Assembly: GCA_022616415.1 (NCBI GenBank)
Contig: JAKEEU010000281.1
Location: 1-60,739 of the forward strand
Source: Candidatus Zhuqueibacterota bacterium
GTDB lineage: Bacteria > Zhuqueibacterota > Zhuqueibacteria > Zhuqueibacterales > Zhuqueibacteraceae
Direction: 5' to 3'
Length of the DNA stretch: 60,739 nucleotides
Shown here: in pieces, positions 32,778 to 41,171 of the stretch
Layout: every line of letters starts with the position of its first letter
How positions within the stretch are numbered: position 1 is the stretch's first letter
Program-made: the position numbers and the translations under genes
The notes under the pieces: generated by a model
What the model was told of the DNA's origin: nothing
The model's database searches: none
The model's input: the letters and a program-made list of their open reading frames with translations, nothing else

Positions 32778-35624
32778 ATGCCCAGAACACCTAAAAAGGC
32801 TGTTGTGCCTAAATCTCCGTCTTCCCGTAAACGGAACGAGCCGGCCGCTGCTGAGAAACGCGCTTTTCTCGTCGATGGCTCGGCGCTGGCTTACCGCTCG
32901 CATTTCGCTTTTATCCGCAACCCTCTCACCAACTCGCGCGGCCAGAACACGAGCGCGACATTCGGCTTCGTGCGCGCGCTGCTGAAGCTGATCGACGACG
33001 AGCATCCCGATTATCTTGCTGTGGTTTTCGACACGCCGGAGCCGACTTTTCGCCACAAAGCTTTTGCTGAGTACAAGGCCACGCGCCAGAAAATGTCCGA
33101 CGATTTAGTGCAGCAGTTGCCCATGATTCGCCAGTTTTGCGAAGCGCTTGGCGCCAAAGTCATCGAGTTGCCTGGATATGAGGCGGATGATGTCATGGGC
33201 ACGCTGGCGAAAACCTCCGCCCAGCAAGAGATCGACACTTATCTCGTCACCGGCGACAAAGATTTCATGCAGCTCGTCGGGCCGCGCGTTGTGATTTATA
33301 ATACCGGCAAAGGCGAAACCGTTGAGATTCTTGACGCCGATGGCGTGCATGAGAAAATCGGTTTGCCGCCGGCGCGGGTGATTGACTTTCTCGCGCTGAT
33401 GGGTGACACTTCGGACAACGTCCCCGGCGTTCCTAAAATCGGCGAGAAAACCGCGCGCGAGCTTCTGCTCGAATACGACACGGTCGAAAAACTGCTGGCG
33501 AACGCCGACAAAGTCAAACGCGCCAACGTTCGCGAGAGTTTGAAGACGAATCGCGAGCAGGCGCTGCTCTCCAAACAGTTGGTGACCATCGATACTGGGG
33601 TGCCGCTGTCGTGGCGTATTGATGACTTGACGCGCGGTGAAATCGATGCCACAACCGTGGCCGAGCTTTGCCGAGAATTTGAGTTCAACAGCCTATTGCC
33701 GCGCTTTACCGTCACCAGCGCGCCGGCTGAGACGAAGCAATATCAATTGCTCAACACGTCTGAAAAAGTCAAGTGGCTCGCGCAGCAGCTTGCCAAAGCC
33801 GAGACGTTTGCCTTTGATACCGAAACCACCGCCGAAGATCCGCTGCGCGCCGAATTGGTGGGGATGAGTTTTGCATGGGAAGAAGGAAGCGCTTACTATG
33901 TACCCGTCGCGCCATCCGTAACACTCCGATCTTCCTTTAAAAAAGATAAAATGGAAGTCGGAGCCAGTCTGTTCTCTGCCGAGGGAGGAAACTTTTCTGA
34001 TTTCTTTCTCGAGACCCCCAAAGGCGCTACCGATTTTTCTTTGAAAAAACTCTTCGCGCCGTTGCTCGAAGACCCGCAGCGACCCAAGTGCGGACAGAAC
34101 GCCAAATATGACATGCTGGTGATGTCCCGCTACGGCGTGAATATGGCCGGCGTGATTTTCGATACGATGATCGCGAGTTATTTGCTCAATCCCACCAGCC
34201 GGCAGCACAATCTCGACGCGCTGTCTTTGGAATATTTCAATTACAAAAAAATTCCGACGAGCGATTTGATTGGCAAAGGCAAAGCTCAAATCACCATGCG
34301 CGACGTGCCAGTGGAGACAGTCGCGAAGTATGCCTGCGAAGACGCCGATTTCACGCTGCGCTTGCGCAATTACTTTTTGCCCAAGCTGCATGAGTCCGGC
34401 GTATACGAGTTGTTTGAGCAAGTCGAAATGCCGCTCGTCACCGTATTGGCCGCAGTGGAAAGAACTGGCGTAGCGCTCGATCTGCCGTTTCTCAAAAAAA
34501 TGTCGGCGGAATTGGAAGCCACACTCGGCACTTTGATGGCCGACATTTACGAGCTGGCCGGCGAAGAATTCAATCTAAATTCTCCCAAGCAGCTTGAGAA
34601 AATTCTTTTTGACAAGTTGAAGCTCAAATCGTGGCGCCGCACCAAGACTGGCCGTTCCACGGATGCCGACGTGCTGGAGCGCTTGTCACAAGATCATACG
34701 CTGCCCAAAAAACTTTTGGAATATCGCGAGCTTTCCAAGCTGAAATCGACCTACGTGGACAGCTTGCCGCAGCTTATTAATCCGTACACGCAGCGCGTTC
34801 ATACGAGCTACAATCAGGCGATTGCCGCAACCGGCCGGCTCTCTTCGAGCGAGCCGAATTTGCAGAACATTCCGATTCGCACCGAAATCGGCCGGCGGAT
34901 TCGGCGCGCGTTTATTCCTGGCGAAAAGGGGTGGAAACTACTTGATGCCGACTACTCGCAAATCGAGCTGCGCATCGTCGCGCATCTTTCCAAAGATGCG
35001 GCGCTCATTGAAGCATTTCGCAATGACGAGGACATTCACACCGCCACGGCGGCGCGCGTGTTCAATGTCGATCCAAAAGAAATGACACCGGAAATCCGCC
35101 GGCGCGCAAAGGAAATCAACTTCGGCATTATTTACGGGATGGGCGCGTATGGCTTGAGCCAGCGGCTCGGCATCACGCCGGAGGAAGGGCAAAATTTCAT
35201 TACCAATTATTTCGTGCAATATCCTGGCGTCAATGCTTATATGATGGGCACGATGGCTGATGCGCACCAAAAAGGTTACGTGACGACGTTGCTCAACCGC
35301 CGCCGCTATCTGCCCGACATCAACAGCGACAATCGCCGCGTGCGCGAGTTCGCCGAGCGCACGGCGATCAACACGCCGATTCAAGGCACCGCGGCTGATT
35401 TGATCAAGATTGCGATGATCAACATCCACCGCCGGCTGCAAAAAGAAAACCTGGGCGCGCGGATGATTTTGCAAGTCCACGACGAGCTGGTCTTCGAAGC
35501 GCCGGAGAATGAATTGGCCGTTTTGTCAACATTAGTGCGGGAGGAGATGAGCCAGGCGATTAAGTTGGATGTGCCGATTAAAGTGGATGTTGGCGTGGGG
35601 GAGAATTGGTTGGAGGCGCATTGA
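32778..35624 (+). CDS. polA: DNA polymerase I
   Basis: A 948-residue polymerase with all three domains. The N-terminal 5'-3' exonuclease occupies residues ~30-310 (FLVDGSALAYRSHFAF, G-Y-E-A-D-D-V-M-G-T, T-G-D-K-D-F-M-Q-L). The 3'-5' exonuclease at ~330-560 keeps its catalytic acids (FAFDTETTAEDPLRAELVGM, N-A-K-Y-D-M-L-V), so proofreading is probably active. The polymerase domain has motif A DADYSQIELRIVAHLS, motif B R-R-A-K-E-I-N-F-G-I-I-Y-G and motif C L-Q-V-H-D-E-L-V-F-E. A ~30-residue Pro/Lys-rich N-terminal extension precedes the nuclease. Confidence 0.97.
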   Translation: MPRTPKKAVVPKSPSSRKRNEPAAAEKRAFLVDGSALAYRSHFAFIRNPLTNSRGQNTSATFGFVRALLKLIDDEHPDYLAVVFDTPEPTFRHKAFAEYKATRQKMSDDLVQQLPMIRQFCEALGAKVIELPGYEADDVMGTLAKTSAQQEIDTYLVTGDKDFMQLVGPRVVIYNTGKGETVEILDADGVHEKIGLPPARVIDFLALMGDTSDNVPGVPKIGEKTARELLLEYDTVEKLLANADKVKRANVRESLKTNREQALLSKQLVTIDTGVPLSWRIDDLTRGEIDATTVAELCREFEFNSLLPRFTVTSAPAETKQYQLLNTSEKVKWLAQQLAKAETFAFDTETTAEDPLRAELVGMSFAWEEGSAYYVPVAPSVTLRSSFKKDKMEVGASLFSAEGGNFSDFFLETPKGATDFSLKKLFAPLLEDPQRPKCGQNAKYDMLVMSRYGVNMAGVIFDTMIASYLLNPTSRQHNLDALSLEYFNYKKIPTSDLIGKGKAQITMRDVPVETVAKYACEDADFTLRLRNYFLPKLHESGVYELFEQVEMPLVTVLAAVERTGVALDLPFLKKMSAELEATLGTLMADIYELAGEEFNLNSPKQLEKILFDKLKLKSWRRTKTGRSTDADVLERLSQDHTLPKKLLEYRELSKLKSTYVDSLPQLINPYTQRVHTSYNQAIAATGRLSSSEPNLQNIPIRTEIGRRIRRAFIPGEKGWKLLDADYSQIELRIVAHLSKDAALIEAFRNDEDIHTATAARVFNVDPKEMTPEIRRRAKEINFGIIYGMGAYGLSQRLGITPEEGQNFITNYFVQYPGVNAYMMGTMADAHQKGYVTTLLNRRRYLPDINSDNRRVREFAERTAINTPIQGTAADLIKIAMINIHRRLQKENLGARMILQVHDELVFEAPENELAVLSTLVREEMSQAIKLDVPIKVDVGVGENWLEAH

Positions 35625-35706
35625 GGGGTAAATAAAAATTATGTATGAGAATACTGTTGTATTACTTTCCGGACAAACGGTAAATTTAGAATTTAAGGAG
35701 AAAACT

Positions 35707-36177
35707 ATGGCAGAGGCAAAGATTCAAATCAAACTTGGAGCAATCGAGTTTTTGGGTGAGAGCGACGAAAAGTGGGTGGCGGGGCAATTAGACAAAATCC
35801 TTACGCAAGCAGCGAATTTGCTGAAGCTTGCACCAGCCACTACAGCAAAGACTGATAGTTGGAAATCTAATACTGAAAAGAGTGATGGCAACTCTTCCGA
35901 ATTTGACACAGATGTTCCTTTAAGCACATTCTTGAAAAATATGAATGCCGGAACTAACCAAGTGAAAAGATTTTTGGTTACAGCCATTTGGCTATCAGGA
36001 AGAGGAAACAGTAAACCCACCACGAAAGATGTCGCGAACGCTTTGAAAGATAGCCATCAAACTAAATTGACCAATCCTGCCGAATCGCTGAACCAAAATG
36101 TGAAAAAGGGCTTTTGTGAAAAGATTGGCAAGCAGTTCTTTGTTACTCCTAATGGCTTCGGGAGTGTGAGATCATGA
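35707..36177 (+). CDS. hypothetical winged-helix-like protein of a two-gene module
   Basis: A 156-residue protein I do not recognise. The N-terminus (KIQIKLGAIEFLGESDEKWV followed by A-G-Q-L-D-K-I-L) resembles short recognition modules at the start of several mobile bacterial defence proteins. The C-terminal half (FLVTAIWLSGRGNSKPTTKD, V-A-N-A-L-K-D) looks like a winged helix. AAGGAG supports the ATG at 35707; the frame extends upstream to 35641 without a site. Its stop overlaps the next start (ATGA). Base composition is clearly richer in A+T than polA. Confidence 0.7.
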   Translation: MAEAKIQIKLGAIEFLGESDEKWVAGQLDKILTQAANLLKLAPATTAKTDSWKSNTEKSDGNSSEFDTDVPLSTFLKNMNAGTNQVKRFLVTAIWLSGRGNSKPTTKDVANALKDSHQTKLTNPAESLNQNVKKGFCEKIGKQFFVTPNGFGSVRS

Positions 36178-36938
36178 TTTCCCCCACCCAGGCTCTTGGA
36201 TCCTTGCCCGCAGGGTTGCGCGATCCGCTATTAGCTGAATGCCGCTACATTATTCAAAACTTCATGGAGCGGAAATGGTTGCCATCCGAATTAAGTGGCG
36301 GAAGATTTTGTGAAATCGTGTATACAATTTTGCACGATCACGCTACAGGGAGTTATTCAGCTTCTCCGGCTAAGCCAAACAACTTCGCGAATGCGTGCAG
36401 ACAATTGGAAAACAACGCACATGTCCCACGCAGCTTCCAAATTCTTATACCGCGATTATTGCCTGCGTTATATGAAATTCGGAATAACCGTGGTGTTGGT
36501 CATATCGGTGGCGAAGTAAATCCCAATTATATGGATGCTACTGCTGTTCTTAGCATGGCAAATTGGATTATGGCCGAGCTAGTCCGAGTTTTTCATCAAT
36601 TACCGACTGACGATGCCCAGAAGGTCGTTGATTCTCTGGTGGAACGTCGTATCCCCGTAGTATGGCAGATAGGTGAAATCAGAAGAGTTTTGGATACGTC
36701 GCTCAAGCTGAAGGATCAAGTTCTGTTGCTGATTTGTTCTTGTTCGGCACCCGTTGCGTCTGATGACCTATATACTTGGACGGGCTATAAGGATCGCGGA
36801 TACTTCAATCGTCTCTTGCGCAGCTTGCATGACAGTAGGTTTATTGAATTGTCAGCTGATGAAAACACCATGGAGATACTTCCACCAGGTACAAAATATG
36901 TTGAGGATTCTTTGCTACCGACTTTCAAGTTAAAATGA
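36174..36938 (+). CDS. HEPN-like candidate RNase/abortive-infection protein
   Basis: A 254-residue protein coupled by a four-base overlap to the preceding gene. In a helical context it carries EIRNNRGVGHIGGEVNP (R103 ... H110), which fits the R-x4-6-H signature of HEPN ribonucleases. The C-terminal ~90 residues look like a winged-helix domain (DDLYTWTGYKDRGYFNRLLR, then S-L-H-D-S-R-F-I-E-L). Small HEPN proteins are often toxins or abortive-infection effectors. Both the fold and function are inference from one motif and gene context. Confidence 0.65.
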   Translation: MISPTQALGSLPAGLRDPLLAECRYIIQNFMERKWLPSELSGGRFCEIVYTILHDHATGSYSASPAKPNNFANACRQLENNAHVPRSFQILIPRLLPALYEIRNNRGVGHIGGEVNPNYMDATAVLSMANWIMAELVRVFHQLPTDDAQKVVDSLVERRIPVVWQIGEIRRVLDTSLKLKDQVLLLICSCSAPVASDDLYTWTGYKDRGYFNRLLRSLHDSRFIELSADENTMEILPPGTKYVEDSLLPTFKLK

Positions 36939-37149
36939 GTCACGGCATTTATTGATTCGTCTAACCCCACCCTCAAAATAGCATTTGATTGTACCGCATA
37001 TTTTGTTATATTTTAAAAGCCGTGATAGCGAATTGGTCAAACAGCAGGCGGCAGCTATGAGTCAAATCCGCCGTGGTGAATGCAGGCGATTGGCCTGTGT
37101 TGTGAAAGTTAAGTAATCGGTTTTACCGAATCGTTATCGGGAGGAGAAA

Positions 37150-37440
37150 ATGGACATTGGCTTTGTTTGGGATGAGAAGAAATACCAAGCTGTAGTCAAA
37201 GCGCACAACGTTAAATTTTACGAAGTTGTTGCTGCTTTTGATGATCCCAATGGATTTAACGTACCTGATCCGATCGAGCATGAAGAGCGTTGGATCTTTG
37301 TAGGCAGAACGCCGTGGGATCGTTTGTTGGTTATCGTCTTTACCGAACAGGATTCACCTCTTAATCGCATTATTACCGCTTATGATGCAGAAGGGAGATA
37401 TCAAGATGAGTACTATCAAAGACAAAGACGAGACGTTTGA
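37150..37440 (+). CDS. brnT: BrnT-family toxin
   Basis: A 96-residue DUF497/BrnT-type ribonuclease toxin, with a RelE-like fold. It shows the family start F-V-W-D-E-K-K-Y-Q, then F-Y-E-V-V-A-A-F-D-D-P-N, E-E-R-W-I-F-V-G-R-T and R-I-I-T-A-Y-D-A near the C-terminus. GGGAGGAG precedes the ATG. It overlaps the following BrnA-like gene by 35 bases, and toxin-first order is the usual brnTA arrangement. Confidence 0.85.
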   Translation: MDIGFVWDEKKYQAVVKAHNVKFYEVVAAFDDPNGFNVPDPIEHEERWIFVGRTPWDRLLVIVFTEQDSPLNRIITAYDAEGRYQDEYYQRQRRDV

Positions 37441-37777
37441 TTATCAGGCATACACACGAGAGAACGCCCCAGACCCCGCTAAAATTCAACGCGGACCCGA
37501 GGCGCGAAGGCAGCGTCTGGAGGCCGCCATCATGAAGTCAGTTCTGCGGATTGACAAAGATATTCTGCAACAGTTCAAACAGCTCGCGCCCTCGGATCAG
37601 GAATGCCAGCGCTTGATCAACCAAGCGTTGCGCGAATGGTTGTCCGCTAAAGATGTGAAAGAGCTTGTCCGCGCCGAACTTCAGCAAGTGGTTCGGCAAG
37701 CACTGGCCTTGATCGAGAGTAAAGCGGAATTGCCAAAATCAAGCATCGAGCGGCCTCTCGCAGTTGATGAAAGTTGA
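37406..37777 (+). CDS. brnA: BrnA-like ribbon-helix-helix antitoxin, first copy
   Basis: A 123-residue protein. Its central region (VLRIDKDILQQFKQLAPSDQ, Y/C-Q-R-L-I-N-Q-A-L-R-E-W-L) is a BrnA/DUF4415-type ribbon-helix-helix that binds DNA and neutralises BrnT. A long helical C-terminus (LVRAELQQVVRQALALIESK) extends beyond typical BrnA. GGGAG precedes the ATG inside the brnT reading frame. A second copy of this gene lies at 38555-38920. Confidence 0.82.
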   Translation: MSTIKDKDETFDYQAYTRENAPDPAKIQRGPEARRQRLEAAIMKSVLRIDKDILQQFKQLAPSDQECQRLINQALREWLSAKDVKELVRAELQQVVRQALALIESKAELPKSSIERPLAVDES

Positions 37778-37818
37778 AAAAACGTGAGTTTTTTTAAATT
37801 TCGTTTTACATAAAGCGA

Positions 37819-38253
37819 ATGGCTAAACGACAAACGACCATATTGGATGATCTCGCGATCCGTACCTCACTCAAACAGGCGTGGGAAGATTCGCAGCCCG
37901 ATATAATCGGTGGACATGAGGAAGGTGGTTTCATTCTATCGGACGAGATAGGAAATCTGAGCGTGTTTCGTTGGCCTAAAGGCGTACAAAACAGTATCGT
38001 TTTGCCGTCACATCCAGACTGTAAATTTGACGAACGTGATATTGTTGCTACGTTTCATACTCATCCCAATACCGGAAGTGATTTTTTGCAAGAACCAAGC
38101 GAGACGGACAAGCGTGCAGTTCGTGATGACCCCGATTTGAAGGATGAATTTTATGCAGGGGAGTTTGTGATTTCGCAAGAAAAGATCTATCTCATCTCAC
38201 CGAATGGTCAGGTGAGCGAGGTTGGCTACACGTGGGAAATTCTTGGTAAATAA
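37819..38253 (+). CDS. JAMM/JAB-like metalloprotease candidate
   Basis: A 144-residue protein with a JAB/MPN-type zinc site: an acidic residue before strand 1 (HEEGGFIL), then FHTHPNTGSDFLQEPSETD, i.e. H80-x-H82-P and a downstream S-x-x-D slightly farther away than in the canonical H-x-H-x7-S-x2-D. JAMM proteins are isopeptidases or peptidases; prokaryotic ones occur in ubiquitin-like and phage tail-assembly contexts. Here it is followed after 17 bases by an 89-residue protein of unknown family. No E1 or E2 genes are near. Confidence 0.7.
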   Translation: MAKRQTTILDDLAIRTSLKQAWEDSQPDIIGGHEEGGFILSDEIGNLSVFRWPKGVQNSIVLPSHPDCKFDERDIVATFHTHPNTGSDFLQEPSETDKRAVRDDPDLKDEFYAGEFVISQEKIYLISPNGQVSEVGYTWEILGK

Positions 38254-38270
38254 TTGAAAGGAGATAAACC

Positions 38271-38540
38271 ATGGCTGTCGTACTTACCGCAGATGTATTT
38301 GAAGACGATATCGCCGTTTCATTGGCGCGTGCTATGGCGGCGGCTAACAAACGCGCTCGCGCATTAGGGGTTGATGTAGTGCAGATGCTGATCACAGTTA
38401 CCCAGCGATCCTTAAATGGCGATATGTTTTGGCGGATCAACTATGGCCCGAAAGATTACGTCGGGCGTCGTGGCGGTGATTTGATTATCGAGGTCAACCC
38501 AAGCGACGCGAGTATTAGTCAAGTCCTTTGGGGGCAATGA
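38271..38540 (+). CDS. small beta-rich protein paired with JAMM gene
   Basis: I do not recognise this 89-residue protein. The first half is helical and Ala-rich (DDIAVSLARAMAAANKRARA); the second half alternates strands (MLITVTQRSLNGDMFWRINY, D-L-I-I-E-V-N-P-S-D-A-S-I-S-Q-V-L), resembling PepSY-like or small alpha/beta folds. AAAGGAG precedes the ATG. It lies 17 bases after the JAMM-like gene and could be its substrate or partner. No terminal Gly-Gly is present, which argues against a mature ubiquitin-like tail. Confidence 0.7.
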   Translation: MAVVLTADVFEDDIAVSLARAMAAANKRARALGVDVVQMLITVTQRSLNGDMFWRINYGPKDYVGRRGGDLIIEVNPSDASISQVLWGQ

Positions 38541-38554
38541 ATTTTTGGTTTTAA

Positions 38555-38920
38555 ATGATGAATACCATGAAAGATAATGATGTGGATTACCCGGCTTTTT
38601 TTAGAGAAAATCCTCCCGACCCCGCTAAAATCCAACGCGGCCTCGAGGCGCGCGAGCAGCGCCGGAAAGCCGCAACACCAAAGACTGTTGTTGGCATTGA
38701 GGATGATATCATTGCAGAGTTTAAACAACTCGTTCCTCAAGAGCAGGAATACCGGCAATTGATCAATCAAGCATTGCGTGAATGGTTGATCGCCAAAGAT
38801 GTCAAGGATCTGGTTCGCGCCGAGCTTCAACGCGTGGTTCGACAGGCGCTTTCCTTAATCGAGAGCAAAGTGGAATTACCAAAATCACAAGAAAAACCCG
38901 TTGCAGTCAAGGAAACTTGA
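38555..38920 (+). CDS. BrnA-like antitoxin, second copy
   Basis: A 121-residue paralogue of 37406-37777: E-N-P-P-D-P-A-K-I-Q-R-G, IIAEFKQLVPQEQEYRQLIN, Q-A-L-R-E-W-L and the helical tail LVRAELQRVVRQALSLIESK are shared nearly residue for residue. No brnT precedes this copy; a JAMM pair lies upstream and a BECR-like gene follows after three bases. It looks like an antitoxin duplicated and left with a new neighbour. The start could also be at 38558 or 38567. Confidence 0.78.
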   Translation: MMNTMKDNDVDYPAFFRENPPDPAKIQRGLEAREQRRKAATPKTVVGIEDDIIAEFKQLVPQEQEYRQLINQALREWLIAKDVKDLVRAELQRVVRQALSLIESKVELPKSQEKPVAVKET

Positions 38921-38923
38921 AGA

Positions 38924-39247
38924 ATGAAAATGTGGACGGTTCAAGATAGATTCGGCAATACCATTTATTTGACCGAAGAGCGCTGGAATCATATTCTGAA
39001 ATCACGCCCTGAAATGGAACCGTTTCTTGAACAATTTCTCGAGACGATACGTGCGGGACGACGTAGACAAGAAGCACTATTGCCCAACGAATATCGTTAT
39101 TACAAACAGTTCGATGAGTTATTGCCGGAGAACAATCATCTTATCGCCAAGGTTGTTTTCAAAACTCAACCCGACGAGACTGGCCGTTATGTTCCCAATA
39201 ATTTTGTCGTCACAGGTTGGCCAAAGTATATTATTCCAAAACGGTGA
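38924..39247 (+). CDS. BECR-type (PBECR-like) nuclease toxin candidate, copy 1
   Basis: A 107-residue protein. The opening VQDRFGNTIYLTEERWNHIL, then E-T-I-R-A-G-R-R-R, Y-Y-K-Q-F and the end P-N-N-F-V-V-T-G-W-P are conserved in the second copy at 44804-45100. The pattern recalls phage Barnase-EndoU-ColicinE5-RelE-like (PBECR) or DUF4258-type ribonucleases; the conserved His after E-R-W is a candidate catalytic residue. It is followed four bases later by a DUF2283-like gene, as is the other copy. Toxin role is inferred. Confidence 0.75.
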   Translation: MKMWTVQDRFGNTIYLTEERWNHILKSRPEMEPFLEQFLETIRAGRRRQEALLPNEYRYYKQFDELLPENNHLIAKVVFKTQPDETGRYVPNNFVVTGWPKYIIPKR

Positions 39248-39251
39248 CATT

Positions 39252-39668
39252 ATGAGTGAGCTGAAATTGCATCGCACTGAAGTGCTAGGCGCAAATGGGG
39301 AGAAAATACGACTTGTCTATGATGAGGGCGAAGATATGCTGGACATTTTTTTCGGCGAGAATGAGCCGTCAACCGGTGTTGAGCTTACAGATCATATTCT
39401 TTTGCGGCTCAACCAGAAGACGGGGCGGGCGGTGAGTTTGACGTTTTGCCATTTTTCAATTCTCACTGAGCTAACCGAGTATGGCCCACGCAGCTTCCCG
39501 CTGGATAATCTTGATGAATTGCCGGAGGATTTGCGAGAATTGACAATTCGTGTCATCATGAAGGCGCCGGTTAATCAATTTCTGAAACTATCTCATTTTC
39601 AGGCTTCTCCAACCAAGCGAGTGCCTCTTACTTATGTAGAGCCGCATCACTTTGCAACTGCGGTTTGA
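39252..39668 (+). CDS. DUF2283-like antitoxin candidate, copy 1
   Basis: A 138-residue protein. The DUF2283 core is visible: I-R-L-V-Y-D-E-G-E-D-M-L-D-I-F-F, then L-R-L-N-Q-K-T-G-R-A-V-S-L-T. The C-terminal part (V-I-M-K-A-P-V-N-Q-F-L-K-L) aligns with R-L-I-A-S-P-P-L-S-R-F-L-R-I of the second copy at 44459-44797. I choose the ATG at 39252, four bases after the BECR-like gene; a longer frame starts inside that gene. Constant pairing in two places supports an antitoxin role. Confidence 0.75.
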   Translation: MSELKLHRTEVLGANGEKIRLVYDEGEDMLDIFFGENEPSTGVELTDHILLRLNQKTGRAVSLTFCHFSILTELTEYGPRSFPLDNLDELPEDLRELTIRVIMKAPVNQFLKLSHFQASPTKRVPLTYVEPHHFATAV

Positions 39669-39812
39669 GAGATGAAACAGCATACGTTGATCATACTGTG
39701 AATCTGCTGCCGGCGTGTTGAAAAAGATAAAACGCGTTGTTCGCTGAGTCCACTGGGAGCGTGGCTCGAACCGGAGGAAAATCGAGGAAAAAACAGGCAA
39801 AGGCGGTTATCT

Positions 39813-41165
39813 ATGCCAACCACAAAAACTACGAAATCGTCTGAGCTTGCCTTGTCACTGCCGGACGTACACAATGAGATTGAAGCACTGCAGGCGAAAG
39901 TTGCCACGCTCTCGAGCCTGATCGAGGTCAGCATCATTGTGAACAGCACGCTCGACCTCGACAGTGTGCTCAGTCTTGTCATGGAAAAAGCGCAAGCGGT
40001 GATGGAAGCTGAGGCCAGCTCGGTGATGCTGATCAACGAGAAAACCGGCATGTTGGAGTGGGAGGTGGCGCTCGGCGAAGTGGGCACGCAAGTCATGCAA
40101 AAAATTCAACTGCGCGTCGGCGAGGGCATTGCCGGTTGGGTCGCCCAAAGCGGCCAGCCGCTCATCGTGCCGGATGTCAGTCAAGAGCCGCGTTTTTCCA
40201 AAAGGAGCGATGAGGCGACCGGCTTCAAAACGCGCTCGATTCTGGCGGCGCCGCTGAAAGTCAAAGATCGCATCATCGGCGTCGCGGAAGTGATCAATCC
40301 GCTGCACGGCAAGGCTTTCACCGAGGACGATCTCGATCTGTTTTCGACGTTCAGCCGGCAGGTCGCGCTGGCGATCGAGAACGCGCGCATGCATCGCGCC
40401 ATGTTGGAAAAACAAAAGCTCGATCAGCAGCTCGAAGCGGCGCGCACGATTCAGGAAAGTTTTATGCCACAAACTTTCCCGCTGGATTCGCACGGCCGCT
40501 TCGAAGTGGCGGCGAAATCGATTCCCGCGACGCAGATCGGCGGCGATTTTTTTGACTTCATGATGTTTGAAAATGACACGCTCGGCTTGGTGGTCGGCGA
40601 CGTCTCGGGCAAGGGCGTGCCGGCGGCGCTTTATATGGCGCGGCTCGTCAGTGATTTTCGCCTCACCAGCCAACGCTATCGCGATCCGGCGGTGACGCTG
40701 GCGAAGATGAACGAAATCCTCGTCGAGCGCGGCCGTCGCGGCATGTTCGTCACACTGCAATATGCGCAGCTTGACGTGGCAACGGGGATAGTGCGTTTTG
40801 CCACTGGGGGGCATTTGCCGGTATATTGGATTAAACGCAATAGCTCGAACGGCGACTTCATCTCGTCCGGTGGCGGCGCGCCGCTCGGCATCACGCCGGA
40901 GACGCAATTCGTGCCCAAATCGCTGCAGCTCGCGCCCGGCGATTATCTCGTGTCGTTCACCGACGGCGTCGTGGAAGCCAAGAATCTCGAGATGGAACAA
41001 TTCACGATGCAACGGTTGAAAATGTTGTTGAACCGCCAATGGTCGTCGCCGAAAGAATTGGTCGAGCACGTCGTCGAGGCGGTCCGGCAATTCACCCAGA
41101 AAATGCCGCAGCAGGACGATTTGACGGTGGTGGCGTTGAAGTGGACGACGCCGCAAACGAGTTGA
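39813..41165 (+). CDS. GAF domain-PP2C (SpoIIE-type) phosphatase, RsbU-like
   Basis: A 450-residue cytoplasmic protein. Residues 30-190 are a GAF sensor domain (LEVALGEVGTQVMQKIQLRV, G-E-G-I-A-G-W-V-A-Q-S, L-K-V-K-D-R-I-I-G-V). Residues 215-445 form the SpoIIE phosphatase: Q-I-G-G-D-F-F-D, V-V-G-D-V-S-G-K-G-V-P-A-A and F-T-D-G-V-V-E-A with the metal-binding aspartates. Such enzymes remove phosphate from STAS antagonists. It is followed after six bases by an RsbW-like kinase and then a STAS gene, giving a complete partner-switching set that runs into mlaE. Confidence 0.92.
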   Translation: MPTTKTTKSSELALSLPDVHNEIEALQAKVATLSSLIEVSIIVNSTLDLDSVLSLVMEKAQAVMEAEASSVMLINEKTGMLEWEVALGEVGTQVMQKIQLRVGEGIAGWVAQSGQPLIVPDVSQEPRFSKRSDEATGFKTRSILAAPLKVKDRIIGVAEVINPLHGKAFTEDDLDLFSTFSRQVALAIENARMHRAMLEKQKLDQQLEAARTIQESFMPQTFPLDSHGRFEVAAKSIPATQIGGDFFDFMMFENDTLGLVVGDVSGKGVPAALYMARLVSDFRLTSQRYRDPAVTLAKMNEILVERGRRGMFVTLQYAQLDVATGIVRFATGGHLPVYWIKRNSSNGDFISSGGGAPLGITPETQFVPKSLQLAPGDYLVSFTDGVVEAKNLEMEQFTMQRLKMLLNRQWSSPKELVEHVVEAVRQFTQKMPQQDDLTVVALKWTTPQTS

Positions 41166-41171
41166 GAGGCT

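Noticed and set aside
37819..38540. Complete prokaryotic ubiquitin-like conjugation system
   Set aside because: Only a JAMM-like gene and a small protein are present; no E1, E2 or ligase gene and no Gly-Gly tail.
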